NCBI RefSeq assembly: GCF_002157835.1
Contig: NZ_CP020809.1
Coordinates: 4,526,001 to 4,590,000 of the forward strand
DNA from: Mycobacterium dioxanotrophicus
Lineage (GTDB): Bacteria; Actinomycetota; Actinomycetes; Mycobacteriales; Mycobacteriaceae
Reading direction: 5' to 3'
Length of the DNA: 64,000 nt
A program made the position numbers and the translations under genes. Shown in pieces: positions 26,467 through 34,937 of the stretch; position 1 is the first letter of the stretch, and each line of letters opens with the position of its first letter. Below the pieces are notes generated by a model that saw only the letters and a program-made list of their open reading frames with translations, did no database searches and was not told the DNA's origin.

Positions 26467-28263
26467 ATGACAACCATCATCCCCGAGCCGTCACACATCA
26501 AGCGCGAACCCGGCCAACTGGTGGAGATGGCATGGGACCCGATCACGCGCATCGTCGGCAGCCTCGGCATCTACACCAAGATCGACTTCGAGAACCGCGA
26601 AGTCGTCGAATGCCACAGCACCTCATCGATATTCCGCGGCTACTCGATCTTCATGAAGGGCAAGGACCCGCGCGACGCACATTTCATCACCAGTCGCATC
26701 TGCGGTATCTGCGGCGACAACCACGCCACCTGCTCATGCTATTGCCAGAACATGGCCTACGGGGTCAAGCCACCGCATCTCGGCGAATGGCTGGTGAACC
26801 TCGGCGAGGCCGCGGAATACATGTTCGACCACAACATCTTCCAGGAGAACCTGGTGGGCGTGGACTACTGCGAGAAGATGGTGTCCGAGACCAATCCCAG
26901 CGTGCTGGCCAAGGCTGAGAACACTGCCGCACCGCATGCCGACGCGCACGGCCACCGCACCATCGCCGACATCATGCGGGCCCTCAACCCGTTCACCGGC
27001 GAGTTCTACCGGGAGGCCCTGCAGGTCAGCAGGTGGACGCGAGAGATGTTCTGCCTCATGGAAGGTCGCCACGTCCACCCGTCGACGCTGTATCCCGGCG
27101 GTATCGGCACGACCGCGACGGTGCAGCTGATGACCGACTACATGACCCGGCTGATGCGTTACGTCGAGTTCATGAAGAAGGTCGTGCCGATGCACGACGA
27201 TCTGTTCGATTTCTTCTACGAGGCCCTGCCGGGCTATGACCAGGTCGGTCTGCGCCGCACCCTGCTCGGTTGCTGGGGGTCTTTCCAGGATCCCGAGGTG
27301 TGCAATTTCGCCTACAAGGACATGGAGCGTTGGGGCGACGCCATGTTCGTCACACCCGGCGTGGTGGTCGACGGCAAACTCGTCACCCACTCACTGGTGG
27401 ACATCAACCTCGGAATCCGAATCCTGTTGGGACACAGTTATTATGATGATTGGTCCGATCAGGAGATGTTCGTCAAGACCGATCCGCTCGGCAACCCCGT
27501 CGACCGCCGCCACCCCTGGAACCAACACACCAACCCCAAGCCCCAGAAGCGCGATTTCGACGAGAGCTACAGCTGGGTGATGTCCCCGCGCTGGTACGAC
27601 GGCAAAGATCACCTGGCGCTGGACACCGGCGGTGGTCCGTTGGCGCGGCTGTGGTCGACGGCGCTCGCGGGTCTCGTCGACATCGGGTATGTCAAGGCGA
27701 CCGGCCGCAGCGTCCAGATCAACCTGCCGAAGACCGCGCTGAAGGGTCCGGTCGAGTTCGAATGGAAGATTCCGGACAAGGGCAGCAACACCATCGAGCG
27801 CAACCGAGCCCGCACCTACTTCCAGGCCTACGCCGCGGCATGCGCGCTGCACTTCGCCGAGCAGGCGTTGGCGGAAATCCGAGCCGGCCGCACCAAGACG
27901 TGGGAGAAATTCGATGTGCCCGACGAGGCCATCGGTTGCGGCTTCACCGAAGCGGTCCGCGGGGTGCTGAGCCACCACATGGTGATCCGGGACGGCAAGA
28001 TCGCCAATTACCACCCCTATCCGCCGACGCCGTGGAACGCGAGTCCGCGCGACAGCTACGGCACTCCGGGGCCATACGAGGATGCGGTGCAGGACCAACC
28101 GATCTTCGAGGAGAACGATCGGGAGCACTTCAAGGGCATCGACGTCATGCGCACGGTGCGTAGCTTCGACCCCTGCCTGCCGTGTGGCGTACACATGTAC
28201 CTCGGGAACGGAAAGTCCTTGGAGCTCATGCACTCCCCCACCCAGTCAGCCACCGTGGACTGA
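26467..28263 (+). CDS. hhyL: Group 1h [NiFe]-hydrogenase large subunit
   Basis: This 598-residue catalytic subunit carries the Ni-Fe(CN)2CO site. The L1 motif is SRICGICGDNHATC (Cys79 and Cys82) and the L2 motif is DPCLPCGVH (Cys570, Cys573, His576), giving the four cysteine ligands. The 22 residues after His576 form the C-terminal tail removed by the maturation protease after nickel insertion. The start follows AGAGAAG. A 103-bp gap separates it from hhyS, yet the two must be made together. The enzyme is expected to be high-affinity and oxygen-insensitive by family membership. Confidence 0.96.
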   Translation: MTTIIPEPSHIKREPGQLVEMAWDPITRIVGSLGIYTKIDFENREVVECHSTSSIFRGYSIFMKGKDPRDAHFITSRICGICGDNHATCSCYCQNMAYGVKPPHLGEWLVNLGEAAEYMFDHNIFQENLVGVDYCEKMVSETNPSVLAKAENTAAPHADAHGHRTIADIMRALNPFTGEFYREALQVSRWTREMFCLMEGRHVHPSTLYPGGIGTTATVQLMTDYMTRLMRYVEFMKKVVPMHDDLFDFFYEALPGYDQVGLRRTLLGCWGSFQDPEVCNFAYKDMERWGDAMFVTPGVVVDGKLVTHSLVDINLGIRILLGHSYYDDWSDQEMFVKTDPLGNPVDRRHPWNQHTNPKPQKRDFDESYSWVMSPRWYDGKDHLALDTGGGPLARLWSTALAGLVDIGYVKATGRSVQINLPKTALKGPVEFEWKIPDKGSNTIERNRARTYFQAYAAACALHFAEQALAEIRAGRTKTWEKFDVPDEAIGCGFTEAVRGVLSHHMVIRDGKIANYHPYPPTPWNASPRDSYGTPGPYEDAVQDQPIFEENDREHFKGIDVMRTVRSFDPCLPCGVHMYLGNGKSLELMHSPTQSATVD

Positions 28264-28266
28264 CAC

Positions 28267-29166
28267 ATGACGCCCGCCGTAACGCCGGTCCACGACGAAC
28301 CCGATGACGTAGCGCACTGGCGCTCGGCAGGCGACCGAATACAGAATCTCCTGGACGCCAGCGCCGCCGGCGGGGCTGCGGCACTGGATCGTGCCGAACG
28401 GCTCGTACGCGAGGTGACCGACCTGTACGGCGCCGGGCTGCAACGGATCTTGACGATCGTCGCCGCGGATCCGGCGATGGTCGAAGCGGTGGCAGGCGAC
28501 GATCTGGTGGCCAGTCTGCTGCTCGTCCACGGCCTGCATCCGCATCCGGTCGAGCGGAGGATCGCCGACGCGCTCGACCGGGTCCGCCCCTACCTCGGAT
28601 CGCATGGCGGCGATGTCGACCTGCTCGAAGTCGACGGGCCGGTGGTCCGGCTACGGTTCAGCGGAAGCTGCAAGAGTTGCCCGTCCTCGGCGGCCACTCT
28701 CGAATTGGCCATCGAGGACGCGGTCAAGAACGCCGCGCCCGAAGTCTCTTCGATCGAGGTGGTGCCCGACGGCGACGCTCGTCAGCTGATACCCGCACAG
28801 TCGCTGCTGGCCCGCGTGCACACCAACGGACAGCGATCCGCCACCTGGCATCCCGTGCCCGCACTCGACGACCTGATGCCAGCAGAGGTGGGCGGTTTCG
28901 CCGTCGCAGGCACTTCGGTGCTCGTGTGCCGCATCGACGACGAACTCTTCGGGTACCGCGATCGCTGTCCGGTCTGCACTCATGGGATGGCGGGGGCGAC
29001 ACTGACCGGCACGGTGTTGACGTGCCCGCACTGCGGTTGCGGTTTCGACGCGGTTCACGCTGGTCGTGCGCAGGATGACGGCAGCGATCAGCACCTCGAG
29101 CCCGTCCCGGTGTTGAGGCGAGACGGCGTGCCGTCGATGGCGATCGCGCAGGAAGCCATGACGTGA
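28267..29166 (+). CDS. hhyE: NifU/Rieske-like iron-sulfur protein (HhyE type)
   Basis: This 299-residue protein has a helical N-terminal region, a NifU C-terminal domain (about 95-170, with Cys135 and Cys138 in GSCKSCPSS) and a C-terminal Rieske-like domain (about 190-290). In the latter, the usual CxH and CxxH ligands are replaced by Cys234-x-x-Cys237 and Cys253-x-x-Cys256 (DRCPVCTHG, LTCPHCGCGFD), so it may hold an all-Cys cluster. In M. smegmatis the gene after the hydrogenase subunits (HhyE) is required for hydrogenase activity and is thought to relay electrons to the respiratory chain. It begins 3 nt after hhyL and overlaps the next gene by 4 nt. Confidence 0.85.
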   Translation: MTPAVTPVHDEPDDVAHWRSAGDRIQNLLDASAAGGAAALDRAERLVREVTDLYGAGLQRILTIVAADPAMVEAVAGDDLVASLLLVHGLHPHPVERRIADALDRVRPYLGSHGGDVDLLEVDGPVVRLRFSGSCKSCPSSAATLELAIEDAVKNAAPEVSSIEVVPDGDARQLIPAQSLLARVHTNGQRSATWHPVPALDDLMPAEVGGFAVAGTSVLVCRIDDELFGYRDRCPVCTHGMAGATLTGTVLTCPHCGCGFDAVHAGRAQDDGSDQHLEPVPVLRRDGVPSMAIAQEAMT

Positions 29167-29795
29167 ACAGCCCGTTGGACGTACTGGCCCGGATCCGTGC
29201 GGGCCGCGGTGCACCGGAGGAGCCCGGTGAGCAGTGCGAGATGTGCTCGGAGCCCATCACCGACGAACACCAGCACGTGGTCAATGTCGAAGGCCGCCAA
29301 CTGATGTGCGTATGCCGCGGCTGTTACCTGCTGTTCACCGACAGTGAGGCACAGCTGCGGTACCGCGCGGTCCCCGACCGCTATCTGGTGTTTCCCGATT
29401 GTGCTGTCAGCAGGGCGGATTGGGAAGCCCTGCAGATTCCCGTCGGTCTGGCGTTCTTCTTCCGCAACTCCGCACTCGGCCGGATCGTCGCGTTCTACCC
29501 GGGCCCGGCGGGCGCCACCGAATCCGAACTCGATCTGGACGCCTGGAACACGATGGTCGACCTTGACCCCAGGCTGGGCCTGCCTGCCGCCGATACCGAG
29601 GCGTTGCTGATCCGCCTGCCCGACGACGATTCCCTGGAACCTGAGTGCTACGTCGTCCCCATCGACTCGTGCTACGAGTTCGTCGGCCGAATACGGTTGC
29701 TGTGGCGCGGATTCGACGGTGGGCAAGACGTCCGCCGCTACATCGGCGAGTACTTCGGCGCACTCGCTCACCGCAGCCGGGTGGTGCCACCGTGA
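29163..29795 (+). CDS. DUF5947 family protein
   Basis: This 210-residue protein is conserved in group 1h hydrogenase operons; its function is unknown. Cysteines near the N-terminus (Cys25-x-x-Cys28, then Cys49-x-Cys51-x-x-Cys54 in MCVCRGCYLL) look like a zinc ribbon or iron-sulfur site. The rest is a soluble alpha/beta domain without a recognised motif. GTG start overlapping hhyE (GTGA) and a GTGA overlap with the next gene indicate tight coupling. Assembly or electron-transfer roles are possible; nothing in the sequence decides. Confidence 0.8.
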   Translation: MNSPLDVLARIRAGRGAPEEPGEQCEMCSEPITDEHQHVVNVEGRQLMCVCRGCYLLFTDSEAQLRYRAVPDRYLVFPDCAVSRADWEALQIPVGLAFFFRNSALGRIVAFYPGPAGATESELDLDAWNTMVDLDPRLGLPAADTEALLIRLPDDDSLEPECYVVPIDSCYEFVGRIRLLWRGFDGGQDVRRYIGEYFGALAHRSRVVPP

Positions 29796-30448
29796 CCGGC
29801 CCGACGCCGCAGGCGACGGAGCTGACCTTCGCCGTCCTTGAGGTCAGCCCCGAACCCTATGCGGTGACACCGATTCTCACCGCGCGCATCGGCGTGGCGG
29901 CGATCGGTGACGACCCCGTCCATGCGCTGGCACTGCGTTGTCAGGTCCGCATCGAACCCATGCGGCGCGGCTACCGCGACGACGAGGCCACCGGTCTGCT
30001 GGACCTTTTCGGCCCGCGCGAACGCTGGAACACCACCCAGCGCACCTTCTTGTGGCAGCACGCCACCGCCATGGTGCCCGGGTTCACCGGCACCACCCAG
30101 GTCGGGCTCGCACTCGAATGCACCTACGACTTCGAGGTGGCCGCCGCTAAGTACCTGCACGCCTTGCGCGGCGGAACCATCCCGCTGCAGTTCCTGTTCA
30201 GCGGCACCGTATTCACCCGTGGATCGCGCGGCTTCGCCGTCACCCAGGTGCCATGGGACCGTGAGGACCGGTTCGACATGCCGGTCGCGATATGGCAGAA
30301 CCTGGTCGCACAACACTTCCCGAACACCGGTTGGCTGCGCCTGAGGCACGACACACTCACGGACCTGGCCGCCTACAAGTCCCGACATGGTCTGCTGTCC
30401 TTCGACGAGACCATCACCTCGCTGTTGTCCCGGCAGGAAATTTCATGA
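29792..30448 (+). CDS. DUF6084 family protein
   Basis: This 218-residue soluble protein is found with DUF5947 in hydrogenase operons. It has no Cys cluster, membrane helix or signal peptide; it looks mostly beta (repeated segments such as ALRCQVRIEPM, VGLALECTYDFEV and PLQFLFSGTVF), possibly a beta-sandwich. Function unknown. GTG start overlaps the previous stop (GTGA) and its own stop overlaps the next ATG (ATGA). Confidence 0.78.
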   Translation: MTGPTPQATELTFAVLEVSPEPYAVTPILTARIGVAAIGDDPVHALALRCQVRIEPMRRGYRDDEATGLLDLFGPRERWNTTQRTFLWQHATAMVPGFTGTTQVGLALECTYDFEVAAAKYLHALRGGTIPLQFLFSGTVFTRGSRGFAVTQVPWDREDRFDMPVAIWQNLVAQHFPNTGWLRLRHDTLTDLAAYKSRHGLLSFDETITSLLSRQEIS

Positions 30449-31767
30449 GCGCCGATTGGGAACAGGTACGGGCGGTCGCCGACGCGGTCCTCTACGAGGG
30501 CTACCTGTTGTATCCCTATCGGGCCGACTCGCAGAAGAACCAGTCCCGCTGGCAATTCGGCGTGTTGGGCCCCACTGGCGCAGCCCGGACCGGGATCGGG
30601 GAGGACAGCGTGCTGTCGACCCAGCTGCTCGTCCGTCCGCACGACCGCCCGGAGGTTTCGGTCGTTGTTCGGTTCCTCCAACTGCAGCGCCGCACCGCCG
30701 AGCGTCGCTGCTCCGGGCAGCGGTTCGAAGCAGTCGACGAGCTGGTGACCGCACACGGAGTGTGGCTCACGTGGGATGAGGCGATCGAACACGAAATCCA
30801 GTTCGGCCCGTTCGATCTGGCCGAGCTCGGCGCGGCACAGACATGCCATGTGGCGGTTCGACCGGGCGCCGACATCGAATATCTCGAAGGCGGACGGTTG
30901 GTGCGGTCGCGACGCGAGCTACGCGGGGAGCTTACCGTCGCGTGCGAGCCCGACGACGGGCTACTACGGCTGAGCCTGTCCATCACAAACACCGCGGCGC
31001 CCGCGTCGAGCAAGGACGACGCCATCGCGGTGTCGTTGATCGGAACCCATCTTGTACTGTCTGTCGCCGACGGCGAATTCGTCTCTCTGCTGGACCCGCC
31101 CGCAGACGCGAGCGCGGCTGCGTCCAGATGCAAGCATCAGCGCTGCTTTCCCGTCCTGGCCGGCCCACCCGAGGAAAGCCGGCTCATGCTGGTGTCACCG
31201 ATCATCCTCTACGACCATCCCGAGATCGCCGAGCAAAGTGGGGGCACGCTCTACGACTCGACCGAGATCGACGAGATCCTCACCCTGCGGATCATGACGA
31301 TGACCGACCAGGAGAAGGCGCAGGCCCGCGCGACCGACCCGCGCGCCGCGCACATCATCGACCGGTGCGAGTCGATGTCGCCCGAGGCGATGCTCAATCT
31401 GCATGGCGTGCTGCGCAATCCACATGCTTCCGGCGAACCGGGACTCATCCCGGAACTGCCCGACGGCATCGAGTGGTGGGATCCCCTTGCCGACGGCGCG
31501 GTCGACCCTGCCGTCGATGCTGTACTGGTCAATGGGGTGCGGGTGAGTCGAGGCAGCCGCGTCCGGCTGCACCCGTCGCGCCGCGCCGACGCCCAGGACC
31601 TGTTCTTCGTCGACAAGATCGCGCATGTGACGTCGGTGCACGAGGATGTCGACGGCGAGCACCATCTGGGCGTCGTGCTCGACGACGATCCGGCCGCCGA
31701 CCTTCACGAATGGTATGGCCGCTACCTGTACTTCTCACCCGATGAAGTCGAACCGTTGGTGCAATGA
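30445..31767 (+). CDS. Conserved hydrogenase-operon protein of unknown function, 440 aa
   Basis: This soluble protein begins MSADWEQVRAVADAVLYEGYLLYPYR and has no motif I can assign. It lacks membrane helices and has only scattered cysteines. The C-terminal part (about 350-440) ends with a small beta domain (VRVSRGSRVRLHPSRRADAQ and a YLYFSPDEVEPL tail). The first half resembles a beta-rich fold, and it may partner with DUF6084. ATGA overlap upstream and a GAGAGGAG site just after it for the next tiny gene show it is part of the operon. Function unknown. Confidence 0.75.
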   Translation: MSADWEQVRAVADAVLYEGYLLYPYRADSQKNQSRWQFGVLGPTGAARTGIGEDSVLSTQLLVRPHDRPEVSVVVRFLQLQRRTAERRCSGQRFEAVDELVTAHGVWLTWDEAIEHEIQFGPFDLAELGAAQTCHVAVRPGADIEYLEGGRLVRSRRELRGELTVACEPDDGLLRLSLSITNTAAPASSKDDAIAVSLIGTHLVLSVADGEFVSLLDPPADASAAASRCKHQRCFPVLAGPPEESRLMLVSPIILYDHPEIAEQSGGTLYDSTEIDEILTLRIMTMTDQEKAQARATDPRAAHIIDRCESMSPEAMLNLHGVLRNPHASGEPGLIPELPDGIEWWDPLADGAVDPAVDAVLVNGVRVSRGSRVRLHPSRRADAQDLFFVDKIAHVTSVHEDVDGEHHLGVVLDDDPAADLHEWYGRYLYFSPDEVEPLVQ

Positions 31768-31778
31768 GAGGAGTCGCA

Positions 31779-31898
31779 ATGGAAGTCGTGGGTTGGATCG
31801 CCGTCGTGGTCGTGGCGGCTGTCGTGGCCGCCGGAGCAGTGGTCGGCCTGAGGTCGATTCCCGATGCGCAGCGTTACCTGAAGATGCGTCGCATGTAG
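31779..31898 (+). CDS. 39-residue single-pass membrane protein (DUF6893 type)
   Basis: A GAGAGGAG ribosome-binding site precedes an ATG that opens 39 codons. Residues 5-24 are a hydrophobic helix of Val and Ala (WIAVVVVAAVVAAGAVVGL), followed by a short tail ending DAQRYLKMRRM, so N-out/C-in orientation is likely. The basic LKMRRM ending is typical of small DUF6893 proteins in these operons. It could tether the hydrogenase or an electron-transfer partner to the membrane, since no other gene here from hhyS to hypD encodes a membrane helix; this is inference. Confidence 0.75.
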   Translation: MEVVGWIAVVVVAAVVAAGAVVGLRSIPDAQRYLKMRRM

Positions 31899-31921
31899 CC
31901 GGTGACATCACGTCCGGAGTA

Positions 31922-32383
31922 CTGGTAGCCGGTATCGGCAACATCTTCCTCGGAGACGACGGATTCGGGCCCGAGGTGATCAGGCATGTCCCCCGACATG
32001 CCGACGACGCGCGAATCCGCATGCGCGACTACGGGATCGGCGGCATGCATCTGGCGTACGACCTGCTCGACGACTGGGATGCCCTGATCCTGGTCGACGC
32101 GCTCCCGTGCCAGGGATCACCGGGGACACTGCACGTGTTCGAAGCCGACTTCGCAGGTCTGCCCGGCCCGGCCGGTCTGGATGCTCACGCGATGGACCCG
32201 GCGGCGGTGTTCGCCGGTCTCACCGCGCTCGGCGGCGCACCGCCCTACACGGTGGTGATCGGCTGCGAAGTCGAAACAGTCGCCGACGGCATCGGCCTGT
32301 CCGACAGTGTGACAGCAGCGATTCCCCATGCGGTCGCGGCGATCGAAGCCGCGACGGCCCGCCTCGCGAACCGGGAGGTCTGA
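31922..32383 (+). CDS. Hydrogenase maturation protease, start uncertain
   Basis: This HyaD/HybD-type endopeptidase removes the C-terminal tail of the large subunit after nickel insertion. The N-terminal motif VAGIGNIFLGDDGFGPEV includes the nickel-sensing acidic residue in GDDGFG; His and Asp ligands follow (LVDA, GLDAHAMDP). The frame has no ATG, GTG or TTG near the expected start; the closest is a TTG at 31793 inside the preceding gene that would add 43 unlikely residues. I place the start at a CTG (31922) behind GGAG. Alternatively a GTG at 31902 was the start and one base has been lost between 31905 and 31918. The reading frame after that is intact. Confidence 0.75.
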   Translation: MVAGIGNIFLGDDGFGPEVIRHVPRHADDARIRMRDYGIGGMHLAYDLLDDWDALILVDALPCQGSPGTLHVFEADFAGLPGPAGLDAHAMDPAAVFAGLTALGGAPPYTVVIGCEVETVADGIGLSDSVTAAIPHAVAAIEAATARLANREV

Positions 32384-32385
32384 TC

Positions 32386-32640
32386 ATGTGTCTGGGAATC
32401 CCGGGGCAGGTGGTGGGCATGCTGGAGGGCTACGGCGGTCAGCTAGCCCTCGTGGACGTGGCCGGTGAGCACCGCAAGGTCAACGTCGGCATGCTGGCCG
32501 ATGCGACATTGCGCACCGGCGACTGGGTGATCATCCACATGGGCTTCGCCGTCGACAAGACCGACGCGGCCGGTGCCGACGCGGCCCTGCGCGGACTTGA
32601 GCTACTCGGCCGCGGCCGCAGCACCGAGGATCCACCATGA
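32386..32640 (+). CDS. hypC: Hydrogenase assembly chaperone HypC, copy 1
   Basis: This 84-residue chaperone carries the Fe(CN)2CO unit with HypD and delivers it to the large subunit. The N-terminal MCLGIPGQVV supplies the essential Cys2. The barrel segment is ALVDVAGEHRKVNVGML and the ending (LLGRGRSTEDPP) differs from the second copy. A GGGAGG site precedes the ATG, which follows the protease stop by 2 nt; the stop overlaps hypF (ATGA). Confidence 0.93.
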   Translation: MCLGIPGQVVGMLEGYGGQLALVDVAGEHRKVNVGMLADATLRTGDWVIIHMGFAVDKTDAAGADAALRGLELLGRGRSTEDPP

Positions 32641-34934
32641 GTGTGCGACAACGACTTCGAGTCGGCGTCCACGGCGTGGTGCAGGGCGTCGGTTTCCGGC
32701 CGTTCGTGTACACCACCGCGGCGGCGTTGGGCCTGACAGGATGTGTGCGCAACGACAGTTCGGGTGCGGTCATCGAGGTCGAGGGCGATCGCACCGCCCT
32801 CGACGAATTCCTGAATCGGCTGAGCGACAGTCCCCCTCCGCTGGCCGTCGTCGAGTCGATCGAGGCAGCGCGCATCCCGGTGACAGGCGGGACCGGATTC
32901 GTCATCGCCGATACCTCGAGGGCCGACGGCGGCCGCACCCTGGCCTCACCCGATGTCGCGATGTGCGCCGAATGTGCGGCCGAACAGCGCGATCCGGCTG
33001 ATCGCCGCTACCGGCACGCGTTCATCAACTGCACCAACTGCGGCCCCCGCTTCACCATCATCGCGTCACTGCCCTATGACCGCGCGGCGACGGCGATGGC
33101 TCCTTTCGCCATGTGTGCCGACTGCGCCCGGGAGTACACCGACCCCGCCGACCGGCGGTTCCACGCGCAGCCGGTGTGCTGCCCGCGGTGCGGGCCTACC
33201 GTGACCTTCCACGGCGACACCACCGCCACGGCCGAATCGGGGGTGCAGGATGCCCGGCAACTGCTGTGCGACGGGAAAATCCTCGGCGTCAAGGGAATCG
33301 GCGGCTACCACCTGGCCTGCGATGCGAGCGATCATCGAGCGGTCGCCGAACTGCGCCGACGCAAACGCCGCGGTGACAAGCCCTTCGCGGTGATGGTGCC
33401 CGACCTTGCCGCAGCACACGACATCGCCGACATCGGCGCTGCCGAAGCGCGGTTGTTGGGCGGCCCGGCGCGTCCGATCGTCCTGCTGCCACGCCGCTCC
33501 GGTGCGGCGGTCGCCGACTCCGTCGCTCCACACAATCCCGACCTCGGGGTGATGCTCGCCTACAGTCCGCTGCACGCCCTGCTGTTCGGGCTACCCGGCG
33601 ACCGACCGGCGCCCCGCGTGCTCGTGATGACGTCGGCCAATCTCAGTGGCGAACCGATTTGCTACACCGACGACGATGCGCTGCACCGGCTTTCGTTCCT
33701 GGCCGACGGCTGGCTCACGCACGACAGGGCGATCCTGGTGCCCTGCGACGACTCCGTGCTCCGCGTGGTCGACGGCACCGAACTGCCGATCCGCCGCTCA
33801 CGGGGATACGCGCCACTGCCCGTTGCCCTCCCCATAGCCGTACCACCCACGCTGGCCGTGGGTGCCGATGTCAAGAACACTCTGGCCGTGGCCGATCAGC
33901 GCTACGCCTGGTTGAGCGCACACATCGGCGACATGGACGGGCTGGCCACGCTCACCGCGTTCGGCCAAGCGGTCGGGCACCTCGAGGCGCTCACCACCGT
34001 CGCGCCCGAAGTCCTTGTCGCCGACGCTCATCCCGAGTATCGGTCGACTGGCTGGGCGCACCGCAACGCCGACGGCCGACCGGTGCGGACGGTGCAGCAC
34101 CACCACGCCCATATCGCCGCGGCGATGGCTGAACACGGCCTGGACTGTCCGGTGCTCGGATTCGCGTTCGACGGAACCGGATACGGCCCCGACGGCGCGG
34201 TGTGGGGTGGCGAGCTGCTCGAAGCGGACTACAAGGGTTACCAGCGGCTGGCGCACCTGCGATATGTGCCGATGCCCGGCGGCGACATCAGCGTGCGACG
34301 GCCCTACCGGATGGCACTGTCGCATTTACGGGCAGCCGGGCTCGACTGGGACACTGACCTGCCGCCGGTGCGGGCATGTCCGTCCGACGAGTTGCGCGTA
34401 CTCGAACATCAGTTGCGCAGGGACGCCGGGTGCACCCCGACCTCCAGCATGGGCCGGCTGTTCGACGCCGTCGCCGCCTTGATCGGGGTGGGTCAGGTGG
34501 TGGACTACGAGGCACAGGCCGCCATCGAGCTGGAGGGGTTGTCGCGCACCGCCGAAGCCGGCAGAGGCCGCTGCGCCGCCGGTACCACCCATTACACGTT
34601 CACCCTCGACACCGACCGGCATCCGCTGGTGTTCGATCCCGGGCCGGTGCTCGCGGCCGTGATCGAGGATCTCCGCGGCGACGTACCGGTCGCGGTGATC
34701 GGGGCCCGATTCCATCGGGCGGTGGCCGATCTGATCGTCGCACTGGCCGAAATCCGCGCGGTGCCGGGCCAGCCCGTGGTGCTCTCGGGCGGAGTGTTCC
34801 AAAATGCGCTGCTGCTGCGCCAGACGCTGACCGCGCTGCACACCAAAGGATTCCAGGTGTTCACCCACCGCCAGGTGCCTCCGAACGACGGCGGCATCGC
34901 GCTGGGCCAGCTCCTGGTCGGAAATGCCGGGTGA
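32637..34934 (+). CDS. hypF: Carbamoyltransferase HypF
   Basis: This 765-residue enzyme uses carbamoyl phosphate and ATP to carbamoylate the C-terminal Cys of HypE, the first step of cyanide-ligand synthesis. Domains in order: acylphosphatase (residues 5-90, VQGVGFRPFVY), two zinc fingers (CAECAAEQ with CTNCGPRF; CADCARE with CCPRCGP), a YrdC-like domain (about 195-380) and a Kae1-like carbamoyltransferase domain with HHHAHIAAAMAEHG. Length is normal. It overlaps hypC by 4 nt. Confidence 0.96.
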   Translation: MSVRQRLRVGVHGVVQGVGFRPFVYTTAAALGLTGCVRNDSSGAVIEVEGDRTALDEFLNRLSDSPPPLAVVESIEAARIPVTGGTGFVIADTSRADGGRTLASPDVAMCAECAAEQRDPADRRYRHAFINCTNCGPRFTIIASLPYDRAATAMAPFAMCADCAREYTDPADRRFHAQPVCCPRCGPTVTFHGDTTATAESGVQDARQLLCDGKILGVKGIGGYHLACDASDHRAVAELRRRKRRGDKPFAVMVPDLAAAHDIADIGAAEARLLGGPARPIVLLPRRSGAAVADSVAPHNPDLGVMLAYSPLHALLFGLPGDRPAPRVLVMTSANLSGEPICYTDDDALHRLSFLADGWLTHDRAILVPCDDSVLRVVDGTELPIRRSRGYAPLPVALPIAVPPTLAVGADVKNTLAVADQRYAWLSAHIGDMDGLATLTAFGQAVGHLEALTTVAPEVLVADAHPEYRSTGWAHRNADGRPVRTVQHHHAHIAAAMAEHGLDCPVLGFAFDGTGYGPDGAVWGGELLEADYKGYQRLAHLRYVPMPGGDISVRRPYRMALSHLRAAGLDWDTDLPPVRACPSDELRVLEHQLRRDAGCTPTSSMGRLFDAVAALIGVGQVVDYEAQAAIELEGLSRTAEAGRGRCAAGTTHYTFTLDTDRHPLVFDPGPVLAAVIEDLRGDVPVAVIGARFHRAVADLIVALAEIRAVPGQPVVLSGGVFQNALLLRQTLTALHTKGFQVFTHRQVPPNDGGIALGQLLVGNAG

Positions 34935-34937
34935 GCC

